Notes: a model not told the origin generated them from the sequence alone. A stretch of DNA of 33,496 bases from Pseudomonadota bacterium (GCA_018901125.1 JAHIFE010000011.1:1-33496); one strand, 5' to 3'; shown: positions 14,663 through 22,877, counted from the first letter of the stretch. Numbers and translations are program-made.

Positions 14663-16228
14663 ATGTACATTGTAACAGCTGGTGAAATGCAGCAGATGGA
14701 TAAAAGTACTATAGATTTAGGACTTCCGGGCCGGGTGCTTATGGAAAATGCCGGGTGCGGTGCAGCACAGATATTTCTTGATAGGTTTTGCAAAAAAAGA
14801 TCTGAAAAAGTTGGTATTCTGGCAGGGCGCGGAAATAACGGCGGTGATGGTTATGTAATTGCAAGGCGTCTTGTCCAAAAAGGAATTGATGTGAATGTAT
14901 ATCTTCTGTCCAAAGCATCACTTGTTACAGGGGATGCCCTTGAAAACCTCAAGCTTCTTTATCCGCTGCAAATTCCGGTTTTTGAAATAACTGACAGTAA
15001 AAGTTTTATAGCAAATCAGGATTTCATGCAAAACAGGGATATATGGGTTGATGCAATATTTGGAACCGGTCTGAAATCAAATATTGAAGGCTTTATTAAA
15101 GATGTCATAATTTATATAAATAGTCTTGATAAACCTGTGCTTGCTGTTGATATTGCTTCCGGAATTGATTCGGATAACGGACAGATACACGGGGAATGCA
15201 TTCATGCTGAATTGACGGCAACTTTTGGGTATGCAAAATTGGGACATTATCTTTATCCGGGTGCAAGATGTTCGGGTGAAATTGAAATAGTGGATATCGG
15301 CATCCCGTCTTTTATTGCCGATAAAATCGCTCCGAAACAAGGCTTGCTCACACATGAACGTATTAGTTTAATTCTTGAACCAAGAAGAAAAGACGCCCAT
15401 AAGGGAAGTACAGGCCATGTATTTGTTATTGGAGGCTCTCCGGGAAAAACCGGAGCTGTATCAATGACTGCTATGGCTGCAATGAGAGCGGGTGCCGGGC
15501 TTGTTACACTTGGTGTGCCTAAAAGTCTCCACAGCGTGATTGAATCAGCGACTCTTGAAGTCATGTCTTGTCCGCTTTCTGAAAATTCCGAGGGTTTTCT
15601 TTCGGAGTCTTCTTTTGATTCTGTTATGCACAACGTTGCAGGCAAGAAATGTATTGCAATTGGCCCGGGGCTTGGAACAGATCCTTCTACCAAAAAGCTT
15701 CTTGTCAGAATACTTCGTGAGGTGCAGGTTCCTGTTGTTCTTGATGCTGACGGTCTTAATCTGCTTGCCGGACAAACAGATGAGCTTAAAAAGCTAAAAA
15801 CGCCTGCTGTGTTGACTCCTCATCCCGGTGAAATGTCAAGACTCACAGGTAAATCCATTGCACAGATTCAGAGTAACAGGGTTGTCTGTGCACGCGAATT
15901 TGCCACAGAGCATAATGTTCATCTTGTTTTGAAAGGAGCAGGAACCGTAATAGCACATCCGGACGGAAGGGTGTTTATTAATTCAACCGGAAATTCAGGT
16001 ATGGCATCCGGCGGGATGGGAGATATTCTAACCGGAATTATCGCCGGATTTATCGCCCAGAATTATACTGCTGAAGATGCTGCAAAGCTTGGAGTTTACC
16101 TTCACGGAGCTGCCGGAGATGCTCTTTCGGAAAGCATAGGCCCTTTTGGCTATCTCGCCTCCGATATGTTAAACATACTGCCAGCACAAATAGGGATTCA
16201 TGCCAAAAAATATTTTGGAGACTTGTAA
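14663..16228 (+). CDS. nnrD: Bifunctional NAD(P)H-hydrate epimerase / ADP-dependent dehydratase
   Basis: A 521-residue metabolite-repair enzyme. The N-terminal YjeF/NnrE half (GRGNNGGDGYVIAR near residue 60; VDAIFGTGL near 132) epimerises damaged NAD(P)HX. The C-terminal NnrD half, a ribokinase-like fold (GGSPGKTGAVSMTAMAAMRAG, GPGLGTD, NSTGNSGMASGGMGDILTG), dehydrates it using ADP. I choose the ATG at 14663 because GGAGAG is well placed before it; the in-frame ATG at 14642 has no such site. tsaE follows after two bases, a frequent bacterial arrangement of nnrD with tsaE. Confidence 0.95.
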   Translation: MYIVTAGEMQQMDKSTIDLGLPGRVLMENAGCGAAQIFLDRFCKKRSEKVGILAGRGNNGGDGYVIARRLVQKGIDVNVYLLSKASLVTGDALENLKLLYPLQIPVFEITDSKSFIANQDFMQNRDIWVDAIFGTGLKSNIEGFIKDVIIYINSLDKPVLAVDIASGIDSDNGQIHGECIHAELTATFGYAKLGHYLYPGARCSGEIEIVDIGIPSFIADKIAPKQGLLTHERISLILEPRRKDAHKGSTGHVFVIGGSPGKTGAVSMTAMAAMRAGAGLVTLGVPKSLHSVIESATLEVMSCPLSENSEGFLSESSFDSVMHNVAGKKCIAIGPGLGTDPSTKKLLVRILREVQVPVVLDADGLNLLAGQTDELKKLKTPAVLTPHPGEMSRLTGKSIAQIQSNRVVCAREFATEHNVHLVLKGAGTVIAHPDGRVFINSTGNSGMASGGMGDILTGIIAGFIAQNYTAEDAAKLGVYLHGAAGDALSESIGPFGYLASDMLNILPAQIGIHAKKYFGDL

Positions 16229-16230
16229 AA

Positions 16231-16722
16231 ATGGTTTCCTTGAGCAAACTTGCTGCAAACACTCTGATTGCAGATGTTATTACCGGTTCCTGTGCCCAAA
16301 CTCAAAATCTGGGAGAAAAAATCGGCAAGAAAATTACAAATAGAACTATAATTACTTTGTCAGGAGAGCTTGGAAGCGGAAAAACATCATTTGTACAGGG
16401 CCTTGCCAATGGGCTTGAAGTACCGGCCAGATTTTATGTCACAAGCCCGACTTATTCAATTATTCATGAATATCCGGGACGAATTTCCCTTTTCCATATT
16501 GATTTATACCGTCTGACTGATAAAGATGATATTTATGATACTGGGCTTTATGAAATACTTGACAGTTTCGGAGTTTTTGCTATTGAATGGCCCGACTTAT
16601 TGAAAAACGAATTTCCGGCTCAGTATTTGTCGGTTCATATAGAAATAACAGGTGACGATACAAGAAAAATTCAGATAACTGCGTTCGGTGATGAAACAGC
16701 AAGCCTGATTATAGATCTGTGA
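16231..16722 (+). CDS. tsaE: tRNA threonylcarbamoyladenosine biosynthesis ATPase TsaE
   Basis: TsaE is the small ATPase that works with TsaB and TsaD to place the t6A modification next to the anticodon of ANN-decoding tRNAs. The 163-residue protein has Walker A GELGSGKTS at residues 45-53, followed by TSPTYSIIHEY, HIDLYRL and the conserved IEWPDLL. The N-terminal ~25 residues are slightly longer than the core family. It starts two bases after the nnrD stop, with GGAG inside the end of nnrD, so both are translated together. Confidence 0.95.
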   Translation: MVSLSKLAANTLIADVITGSCAQTQNLGEKIGKKITNRTIITLSGELGSGKTSFVQGLANGLEVPARFYVTSPTYSIIHEYPGRISLFHIDLYRLTDKDDIYDTGLYEILDSFGVFAIEWPDLLKNEFPAQYLSVHIEITGDDTRKIQITAFGDETASLIIDL

Positions 16723-16729
16723 GGGTAAA

Positions 16730-17947
16730 ATGAGTTTAATTGTGCAAAAATTCGGAGGAACATCGGTTGGCGATATTGAGCGTATTCGTAATGTGGCAAT
16801 GCGCGTATCAAAGACATTTGATGAGAAAAACGATGTAGTAGTAGTTCTTTCAGCGATGTCGGGGGTTACTGATAGTCTTATAAAAATGGCAGAACAGGCT
16901 GCTTATTCGCCCGATAAACGTGAACTTGATGTTCTGCTGAATACCGGAGAGCAGACTACTGTTGCAATTCTTGCCATGATGCTAAAGGGAATGAACTATC
17001 CTGCCGTATCTCTTCTGGGACATCAGGCTAGAATTTTGACTAACAGTGATTTCGGGAACGCAAGGATCGGCGGAATCAATGCAGATAATATAAAAGAATA
17101 TCTTGATCAACGGATAATTGTTGTTATTGCAGGTTTTCAGGGTATAGATTCGAATGGGAATCTGACAACACTTGGACGCGGAGGTTCGGATACAACAGCA
17201 GTTGCTGTGGCCGCAGCGCTAAAAGCCGATATGTGTGAAATATATACGGATGTGGATGGAATATATACGGCTGATCCCAATGTGTGCAAAAAGGCAAGAA
17301 AACTTGATAAAATATCTTATGATGAGATGCTTGAAATGTCGAGTCTTGGAGCAAAGGTTCTACAGATCAGATCCGTTGAATTTGCGAAAAAATATGATGT
17401 TCCTATACATCTAAGGTCATCGTTTTCATATGAGGAGGGTACTATGGTGGTAAATGAATATTCGGATATGGAACGACTTGTTGTATCCGGTGTAACTCAC
17501 AGCAAAAATGAAGCCCGCATTACCTTGAAAAAAGTTGTTGACCAGCCGGGTATAGCCGCAAAAATATTCACGCCGATTGCAGATGCAGGGATACTTGTGG
17601 ATATGATAATACAAAATACCCGCGCTGAAGGATTGACAGATCTCACGTTCACAGTTCCCAAATCGGATTTTAAGAAAGCAGTTGAAATTGAGACAAAGGT
17701 AGCCGCGGAAATAGGCGCCGAAGCTGTTTTGGTTGATGAAAACGTTGCCAAGGTTTCGGTTACAGGCGTTGGAATGAAGAACCATTCCGGTGTTGCCGCA
17801 AGGATGTTTTCAGCGCTTGCAAGAGATAATATAAATGTGCTTCTGATAAGTACTTCTGAAATCAGAATTTCATGTCTTATAGAAGAGAAATACGCCGAAC
17901 TCGCTGTTCGTGTTCTTCATGCTGAATTTGGGCTGGATAAGGGATAA
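16730..17947 (+). CDS. lysC: Aspartate kinase
   Basis: A 405-residue aspartokinase, catalysing ATP-dependent phosphorylation of aspartate as the first step to lysine, threonine and methionine. The N-terminal KFGGTSVG motif is at residues 7-14, the GRGGSDTTAVAVA motif is near 145, and two ACT domains fill about residues 265-405, which normally give lysine or threonine feedback inhibition. GAGGG precedes the ATG by a few bases and the gap to tsaE is seven bases, so it is in the same operon. The length is that of monofunctional class enzymes. Confidence 0.96.
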   Translation: MSLIVQKFGGTSVGDIERIRNVAMRVSKTFDEKNDVVVVLSAMSGVTDSLIKMAEQAAYSPDKRELDVLLNTGEQTTVAILAMMLKGMNYPAVSLLGHQARILTNSDFGNARIGGINADNIKEYLDQRIIVVIAGFQGIDSNGNLTTLGRGGSDTTAVAVAAALKADMCEIYTDVDGIYTADPNVCKKARKLDKISYDEMLEMSSLGAKVLQIRSVEFAKKYDVPIHLRSSFSYEEGTMVVNEYSDMERLVVSGVTHSKNEARITLKKVVDQPGIAAKIFTPIADAGILVDMIIQNTRAEGLTDLTFTVPKSDFKKAVEIETKVAAEIGAEAVLVDENVAKVSVTGVGMKNHSGVAARMFSALARDNINVLLISTSEIRISCLIEEKYAELAVRVLHAEFGLDKG

Positions 17948-18078
17948 GGGTAGAGGCTGAAAAAGGTTCGAGGTTCAAGGATAAAGGATAAAGGCCCAAG
18001 ATGCGAGGGGAATGGGAAAAGAAGGCTGGTGAGTTCATGTGCTCTTGGGTTTTGAAAAGAAAAGATAATTGCTGACAA

Positions 18079-18177
18079 ATGGTGAATATGAGATTCAGTA
18101 CTGACCAGTTGATACTGTCGCTTATAATCGGGATTATTATCCTGGGACTTTCTGTTTACAGGATGTTTGGGACATAA
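18079..18177 (+). CDS. Small single-span membrane peptide, hypothetical
   Basis: A 32-codon frame with one strongly hydrophobic helix (LILSLIIGIIILGLSVYRMF) preceded by a short polar N-terminus with an internal ATG at 18088. It lies 130 bases after lysC in an otherwise repetitive G/A-rich spacer (repeats of AAGGATAAAGG). No strong ribosome-binding site is visible. The clean hydrophobic stretch bounded by charged residues argues for a real small protein, but expression is uncertain. Confidence 0.4.
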   Translation: MVNMRFSTDQLILSLIIGIIILGLSVYRMFGT

Positions 18178-18234
18178 AATTATTTTCCTGCCAAGCTTGA
18201 AAGAATTAAGGGTTTTGAAGTTGGGATGGGGAAT

Positions 18235-20031
18235 TTACAACATATTGGGAATCCTTCCAAAAGCAGGCAAAAGTCCTCTTTGCCTGAATGCCTGAATCGT
18301 CTTGAGGCAATCTTCTTCATTAGTAAAAGGTCCTGCCATAACCCTGAACCATATTTTATCAGGCGATATATTTCGGGGGATGATCTCGATCTTTTTATCC
18401 TTAATATTTATAAAATTTTTGTAGTTCAAAGCTTCCTGGCTGGTCGAAAAAGTCCCAAGATGAGCTTTGATGCTTCCATCAGATAATTTTGCAATCAGAT
18501 TCGACTCCGTAATTTCCGGTATACGAATTTTCTGACCGACGAGAATTAGATCGGGATTAACGATTTCCAAGTTAAATGCCAGAATAAAGTCCATCAGGGT
18601 GGTGTTTACCTGATTATAATTATTTAAAATCAACGATGAAAGATTGGCCCCTTGTTCAATATCAACAATTTTTTTATATCGGATCTCTGTTCTTGCTGGT
18701 GCAACAGATGGCTTGGGCGAAACTTCGGCAGAAGGGCTTGCGGCTGCCTGATTGTTCTTAGGAGTTGCGTCAGGAGCAAATTTTGATACTGAATTAGTCT
18801 CGATGACGGGGGCTTTGGTTACGTCCTTTTCTATAACCGGTTCTTTTAATGGAATTTTATCGGAAACGGCCAAGGCTTCAGAAGGGCTTGTTGCTGGCTG
18901 ATTGTTCTCGGAAGTTGCATCCTGAGTATTTTTTGCCGCTGAATCAGCCTCGATAACTGGGGCTTTAGTCACGACTTCTTCTATAACCGGGTCTTTTATT
19001 GTAGTTTTTTCAGAAACCGCCAATGGTTTCGAGTAAGTTGCTATTTGCGGAATTTCAGGAGTGTTTTTCAGATAATCTTTTCCCAGTAGGACCGCAAGAA
19101 CAATGCATCCGGCAGCTATGCAAAAATAAAATGATCTTTTAAGCCAGATATTTGCTTTCGTGGATATGGAGTGGGATTTTTGCTTATTCCCGCTTGCAAT
19201 ATTTCCTGCCTTTTTATCTGCTAAAAGATTTTCTTCATTGCGGATCTTTCTAACCGTTGAAGCCGATATGGGTTTTTCAGAGCTCTCAAATCCTTTAAAT
19301 AAGGCGTTGTGACAGAGGACATTAATTTTTCGGGGAACACCGTCGGCATATTTGCAAATCAAAGCCAATGCTTCTGGTGAAAATACGTCATTACTATTAC
19401 CCCCTGCATGAAGTAATCGATGATCGATATATTCCATCGATTCCGCCAGGCTCAGGCGTGTGATACGGCTGATGATTCCGATCCTTTGTTTCAGTTGCCT
19501 CAGCCCTTTTGTATGCAGTTTGGTTTCAAGTTCCGGCCAGCCCACAAAAATTATTTGCAGGAGCTTTGAAGTACTGGTTTCTAAATTGGAGGTCAATCGC
19601 AATTCCTCCAGAACATCCCTGGGAATGTCCTGCGCTTCGTCGATAATGAGTATCAGATTTTTGCCCCGAGCCAGGTTTTGTATCAAGTATTCATTCAGCT
19701 GGTGAACCATAGTGCCCTTGTTCGCTCTTTCGAGGGGTAGCCCAAGTTTTATCAGAAGCTCCTTTAAAATCTGTTCGAAGGGAAGATTTCCCTGCGGAAA
19801 GCAGACCACATTTACATTTTCATCTAAACTTCCGATCAGTTGGTTTATCAATACGGTTTTTCCGGTACCATTTTCACCGATCAGCAGCATAAACCCTTTG
19901 CGCTCTTTGACCACGTACAGCAAAGAGGCTAATGCTTCCTTATGACTCTCCGATGGAAAGAAATATTTTGAATCCGGTGAGATATCAAACGGATTTTCTG
20001 AAAGGCCGTAATATTGAATGTAGTGATTCAT
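18235..20031 (-). CDS. GspA/ExeA-like AAA ATPase with TM, tandem repeats, LysM-like and SPOR domains
   Basis: A 598-residue protein beginning like ExeA and PEP-CTERM-locus secretion ATPases (YYGLSENPFDISPD). Walker A GENGTGKT is at 52-59 and Walker B LILIIDEAQD at 126-135. One membrane helix spans about 299-317. Outside it are two tandem 50-residue repeats (337-386 and 387-436, each LAVS-K...PVIE-VTKAPVIE), a LysM-like segment ending LVGQKIRIP near 505, and a SPOR-like domain from about 512. Such ATPases help assemble secretion machinery through peptidoglycan. I start at the ATG at 20031, preceded by GAGG; a frame 16 codons longer lacks a site. Confidence 0.88.
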   Translation of the reverse strand: MNHYIQYYGLSENPFDISPDSKYFFPSESHKEALASLLYVVKERKGFMLLIGENGTGKTVLINQLIGSLDENVNVVCFPQGNLPFEQILKELLIKLGLPLERANKGTMVHQLNEYLIQNLARGKNLILIIDEAQDIPRDVLEELRLTSNLETSTSKLLQIIFVGWPELETKLHTKGLRQLKQRIGIISRITRLSLAESMEYIDHRLLHAGGNSNDVFSPEALALICKYADGVPRKINVLCHNALFKGFESSEKPISASTVRKIRNEENLLADKKAGNIASGNKQKSHSISTKANIWLKRSFYFCIAAGCIVLAVLLGKDYLKNTPEIPQIATYSKPLAVSEKTTIKDPVIEEVVTKAPVIEADSAAKNTQDATSENNQPATSPSEALAVSDKIPLKEPVIEKDVTKAPVIETNSVSKFAPDATPKNNQAAASPSAEVSPKPSVAPARTEIRYKKIVDIEQGANLSSLILNNYNQVNTTLMDFILAFNLEIVNPDLILVGQKIRIPEITESNLIAKLSDGSIKAHLGTFSTSQEALNYKNFINIKDKKIEIIPRNISPDKIWFRVMAGPFTNEEDCLKTIQAFRQRGLLPAFGRIPNML

Positions 20032-20205
20032 TCTTACTACCTCATATCCAGTGAACAATTTAAATCCCTCCGGTCTCAATTTAACAAAAAAAGAGTTAGG
20101 GGATTGTTGCGGGCTGCTTTAGTATAAAAGCGCTAAAATATTTTCGAGTAATTTAAACTGAATTATTCAATATTACAAGAAAAAATACGAACAAAAAAAC
20201 AAGAA

Positions 20206-20231
20206 AGGCAGAGCTATTTCTGGCCCTGCCT
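20206..20231 (-). terminator. Rho-independent terminator of the PEP-CTERM gene
   Basis: On the minus strand AGGCAG pairs with CTGCCT around a 14-base loop, then the T-rich TTTCTTGTTTTTTTG follows. It lies 34 bases past the PEP-CTERM stop codon, so that gene appears to be a separate transcript from the ATPase gene beyond. Confidence 0.65.
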
Positions 20232-20264
20232 GATTTTTATCATCAATATAAGAAAAAACCCGGC

Positions 20265-20918
20265 TTACTTCTTAATTTTTTTCCTGATTCCTGACAATCC
20301 CACCAGACCGAGACCAAGAAGAAGCATGGTAGCTGGTTCGGGAACCGGATTGTACAGCTGATTCTGAATATCATATTTTCCATCAGCAGAAACTATATTA
20401 ATCACCTTGGTTCCCCAGGAATGATGCAGATCCGAATTGGCGTTATAAACGATCAGATCTGAAGCCCAAGGAGTATCAGAAGATGTGTATTGACTTCCTG
20501 TGCCTTGAAGAGACCATATTAACTTTTGGAGATCAGCCTGGCCCTGATTATCAAGCGAACCATCGTAAGCCCCACTCTTATACTTATAAAAGAGGTAGTC
20601 AACAGCTCCATTAAGCGAACCGGAGCCATCCTTGAACGGACCTACGTAACCAACTTTATCTGATACATCCGCTACTGGATACCACTTATTAAGCCAAACA
20701 TAGACGTTACCCTGAATGCAAAAAGTATCATAGGTAAATGCCACGGTGGTGCCCCCGTTGTGTGATACCTCATAGGTCATTATGCCAGCGTTATCGTAAG
20801 TGTTATAAGCAATAAGCTTAACATAATCACCTGAACTGATCGTGTTTGCCATGACTCCCGGAACAGCCGTCATAGAAAATGCCACTATTAAAGAAATGAT
20901 CATTACCAGTTTTTTCAT
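20265..20918 (-). CDS. PEP-CTERM sorting-signal protein, secreted
   Basis: A 217-residue exported protein. A signal peptide occupies residues 1-24 (KK, then LVMIISLIVAFSMTAVPG, then VMA). The C-terminus carries the exosortase signal: VPEPATMLLLGLGLVGLSG and a basic tail RKKIKK, residues 192-217. Exosortase cleaves such proteins during export, commonly in exopolysaccharide-producing bacteria. The middle (about 25-190) has few charged residues, many Tyr, Ser, Asn, Asp and Gly, and a single cysteine, with no fold I recognise. The ATG at 20918 follows GGAGGT by seven bases. A sigma-54 promoter precedes it and a terminator follows it. No exosortase gene is in the window. Confidence 0.92.
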   Translation of the reverse strand: MKKLVMIISLIVAFSMTAVPGVMANTISSGDYVKLIAYNTYDNAGIMTYEVSHNGGTTVAFTYDTFCIQGNVYVWLNKWYPVADVSDKVGYVGPFKDGSGSLNGAVDYLFYKYKSGAYDGSLDNQGQADLQKLIWSLQGTGSQYTSSDTPWASDLIVYNANSDLHHSWGTKVINIVSADGKYDIQNQLYNPVPEPATMLLLGLGLVGLSGIRKKIKK

Positions 20919-20964
20919 TTTTTTTACCTCCGTCAAAGTATATTTTCTTTTGTATGTGAGAAAC

Positions 20965-20980
20965 AGCAATTAATGTGCCA
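20965..20980 (-). promoter_or_regulatory. Sigma-54 (-24/-12) promoter of the PEP-CTERM gene
   Basis: The minus strand reads TGGCAC, ATTAA, TTGCT: the -24 GG and -12 GC elements at the exact RpoN spacing. Transcription would start near 20955, leaving a leader of about 37 bases before the ATG at 20918. Sigma-54 control with a dedicated enhancer-binding protein is established for many PEP-CTERM genes. Confidence 0.8.
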
Positions 20981-21106
20981 CATTGTATTACATTTATCGG
21001 CTGATCCCATAACTTATATAACTATCTGATTTGCATAATAAATATATAGGAGTCTAAAAAAATGATATTAAGTATCGATGAGATAATTTTTTATTCATAG
21101 AATAAA

Positions 21107-21325
21107 TTGTAAAGAATACCGACACTTTTCATTGCTTATCGGGCTGTTATTAGGTATGCTTGGCAGAAAATATGTTATAATACAATGTATTATAACATAT
21201 TTTTTATTTGTAAATAATTCCGTCGTTTTTGATCGCTTATAAGGGTACCATCAGGTATGTTTGGCAGAAAACGTTTGTATTACAGCATATTATAATGAAA
21301 ATATTTTTGTAAAGAAGCCCGACAC
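21107..21325. repeat. Tandem ~100-bp repeat, about 2.2 units
   Basis: Units begin TTGTAAA[G/T]AA at 21107, 21208 and 21307, giving periods of 101 and 99 bp. Units 1 and 2 share GCTTAT and then AGGTATG-TTGGCAGAAAA (21152-21170 and 21253-21271). The third unit is partial, keeping TTGTAAAGAA and CCGACAC. The array lies upstream of the sigma-54 promoter, in a 590-base gap without genes. Confidence 0.7.
21167..21203. promoter_or_regulatory. Perfect 37-bp palindrome, candidate regulator-binding site
   Basis: AAAATATGTTATAATACA, one central A, then its exact reverse complement. It lies about 190 bases upstream of the -24 element, a usual distance for an enhancer-binding site. The second tandem unit carries only a decayed version (GTATTACAGCATATTATAAT). 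The role as an upstream activator site is inference. Confidence 0.55.
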
Positions 21326-21352
21326 ATAATAACATTACAATTATAAACTTGG

Positions 21353-21494
21353 GAGCCACTTTCAAAACGTTTCAGTTTGGTCAAGGTCAAGGCGGGTGAA
21401 AATTTTAACCGCAGGAATACATGGAGTATTTCGAGGATGAAAATTTTCGCCCAACGCAGAGATCGGCCAAAATGGGACGTTTTGAAACTGGCTC
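21353..21494 (+). mobile_element. 142-bp MITE-like palindromic element, copy 4
   Basis: Ends GAGCCACTTTCAAAACGT and ACGTTTTGAAACTGGCTC, flanked by TTGG (21349-21352 and 21495-21498). It is nearly identical to copy 3 and lies in the same orientation, so the two are probably recent relatives. It lies 65 bases beyond the stop of the RHH-PilZ gene. Confidence 0.9.
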
Positions 21495-21530
21495 TTGGAT
21501 GTGCTTCGATAGACCAGCGTTATAATCCAA

Positions 21531-21544
21531 TTTGAAACTGGCTC
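21531..21544 (+). repeat. Solo MITE end
   Basis: TTTGAAACTGGCTC repeats the last 14 bases of MITE copy 4, exactly 50 bp further on, without the rest of an element. It may be a relic of an older, deleted copy or of an imprecise excision. Confidence 0.5.
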
Positions 21545-21559
21545 ATAAGAAAGATATTA

Positions 21560-22048
21560 CTACATCAGGTAGGTTTGGAGCGCTTTATAGCTCTTAAAAT
21601 CAGCATCAACAAAGAAGGCTCCTACATGGAGGCTGTCTTCGGCATCAATAACTCTGCTTGACTCACAGGACAACCTTAAGGGCTTGCTTCTATCAGGCAA
21701 GTTAAAAACAAGCTCAAATCTTAAACCTTGCGAATCAATCAGGAACTGATGTTTAAAATCTTTGGCAATTAAAACTTTTACACCGCCAAGAGAAATCTCT
21801 GAGATGGCTCCTATTCCCATTTGTCCATGTTCCTGTTGATTAATTACAGCCGGAACGGTAAGAGTCTTTCTCGGATATTGACGTTTTTCTTTTTCACAAT
21901 TTGGGAATACATTCCTCTCTTTCAGGTAATTAGTCAGGGCCATTTCAATTGTTGACGATAAAGATCTCTGGTCTTCTTTTGCTACTTGAGCCAGGGATTT
22001 ATGCAAATCTTTGCTGGCACGAAAAGATATGAGGCTGTCTTTTTTCAT
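21560..22048 (-). CDS. Ribbon-helix-helix / PilZ domain fusion protein
   Basis: A 162-residue protein. Residues 1-45 look like a ribbon-helix-helix or Arc-type DNA-binding domain (LISFRASKDLHKSLAQVAKE...STIEMALTNYL). Residues 56-160 form a PilZ domain: RQYPRK supplies the RxxxR-type cyclic-di-GMP loop and SEISLGGVKV the D/NxSxxG-type motif (here with E-S in place). The combination suggests a regulator whose DNA binding responds to cyclic di-GMP, an inference not tested here. AGGAG precedes the ATG. It is a single gene on the minus strand between pyrF and the PEP-CTERM gene. Confidence 0.8.
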   Translation of the reverse strand: MKKDSLISFRASKDLHKSLAQVAKEDQRSLSSTIEMALTNYLKERNVFPNCEKEKRQYPRKTLTVPAVINQQEHGQMGIGAISEISLGGVKVLIAKDFKHQFLIDSQGLRFELVFNLPDRSKPLRLSCESSRVIDAEDSLHVGAFFVDADFKSYKALQTYLM

Positions 22049-22123
22049 GAGGACTCCTTTCTATTCAACAAATATCTAATTCCAATGTAGGATTGCACAA
22101 ACTGTGCCTGAATAATCATTTCG

Positions 22124-22855
22124 CTACACTCTTTGCTCCAATGCGGTTTCAATCTCTTCTGCTGTCATTATGGCTGCATCGAGGGGGTTTTTTGCGTCCC
22201 TTATCGGTCTTCCGATTACAAGATAATCAGAGCCGTTTTTGATTGCATCAGCAGGCGTTGTAATGCGTCTCTGGTCGTCGTTTCCCGATAAATTCCAGGT
22301 GGGTCTTATTCCGGGAGTTACTGCAACAAAGTCTTTGCCAAAGGATTTCTTTATTATACTAACTTCCAGTCCGGAGCAGACGACCCCTTTACAACCCGCG
22401 TTTTTTGCCATTTCGGCTCTTTTTAGTACAAGCTTTGAAATGTCAGTGCAGAATTGATTTTCAAAACCGGCGTTTTGGATATCTATAGAAGATATGCTCG
22501 TTAATAAGGTTATTCCCAGAACCCCGACTTTATTTTTACAGCCTGAAACTGCAGCTTTTAGCATTTCCTTTGTTTCTGCACAGTGTACAGTTGTGAGATC
22601 AACCCCGAGATCAGCTATGCTTTCTGTGGCACGTCTTACGGTTTCCGGAATATCATGCAACTTAAGATCAAGAAAAATACCTGCTTCGCTAATATCCTTA
22701 ATCATTTTTACCACATCCGGTCCGGACCTTATGAAAAGTTCAAGCCCAATTTTAAACATACCCACATGCCTGGAAAGCATTCTTACATAATGTTTTGCGT
22801 CTTTAGACGATGCTACATCGATAGGAAATATAATATAATCTTTTGCGAGCTTCAT
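22124..22855 (-). CDS. pyrF: Orotidine 5'-phosphate decarboxylase
   Basis: This enzyme decarboxylates OMP to UMP, the last step of de novo pyrimidine synthesis. The catalytic D-x-K-x-x-D array is D63, K65 and D68 in FLDLKLHDIPETV, and the phosphate-binding end (VTPGIRP and DYLVIGRPI) is complete. The 243-residue length is typical of the bacterial short form. GGAG lies nine bases before the ATG. It follows rfbB by 22 bases on the same strand and is probably co-transcribed with it. Confidence 0.96.
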   Translation of the reverse strand: MKLAKDYIIFPIDVASSKDAKHYVRMLSRHVGMFKIGLELFIRSGPDVVKMIKDISEAGIFLDLKLHDIPETVRRATESIADLGVDLTTVHCAETKEMLKAAVSGCKNKVGVLGITLLTSISSIDIQNAGFENQFCTDISKLVLKRAEMAKNAGCKGVVCSGLEVSIIKKSFGKDFVAVTPGIRPTWNLSGNDDQRRITTPADAIKNGSDYLVIGRPIRDAKNPLDAAIMTAEEIETALEQRV

Positions 22856-22877
22856 AATTAAGCACTCCGATATATTA

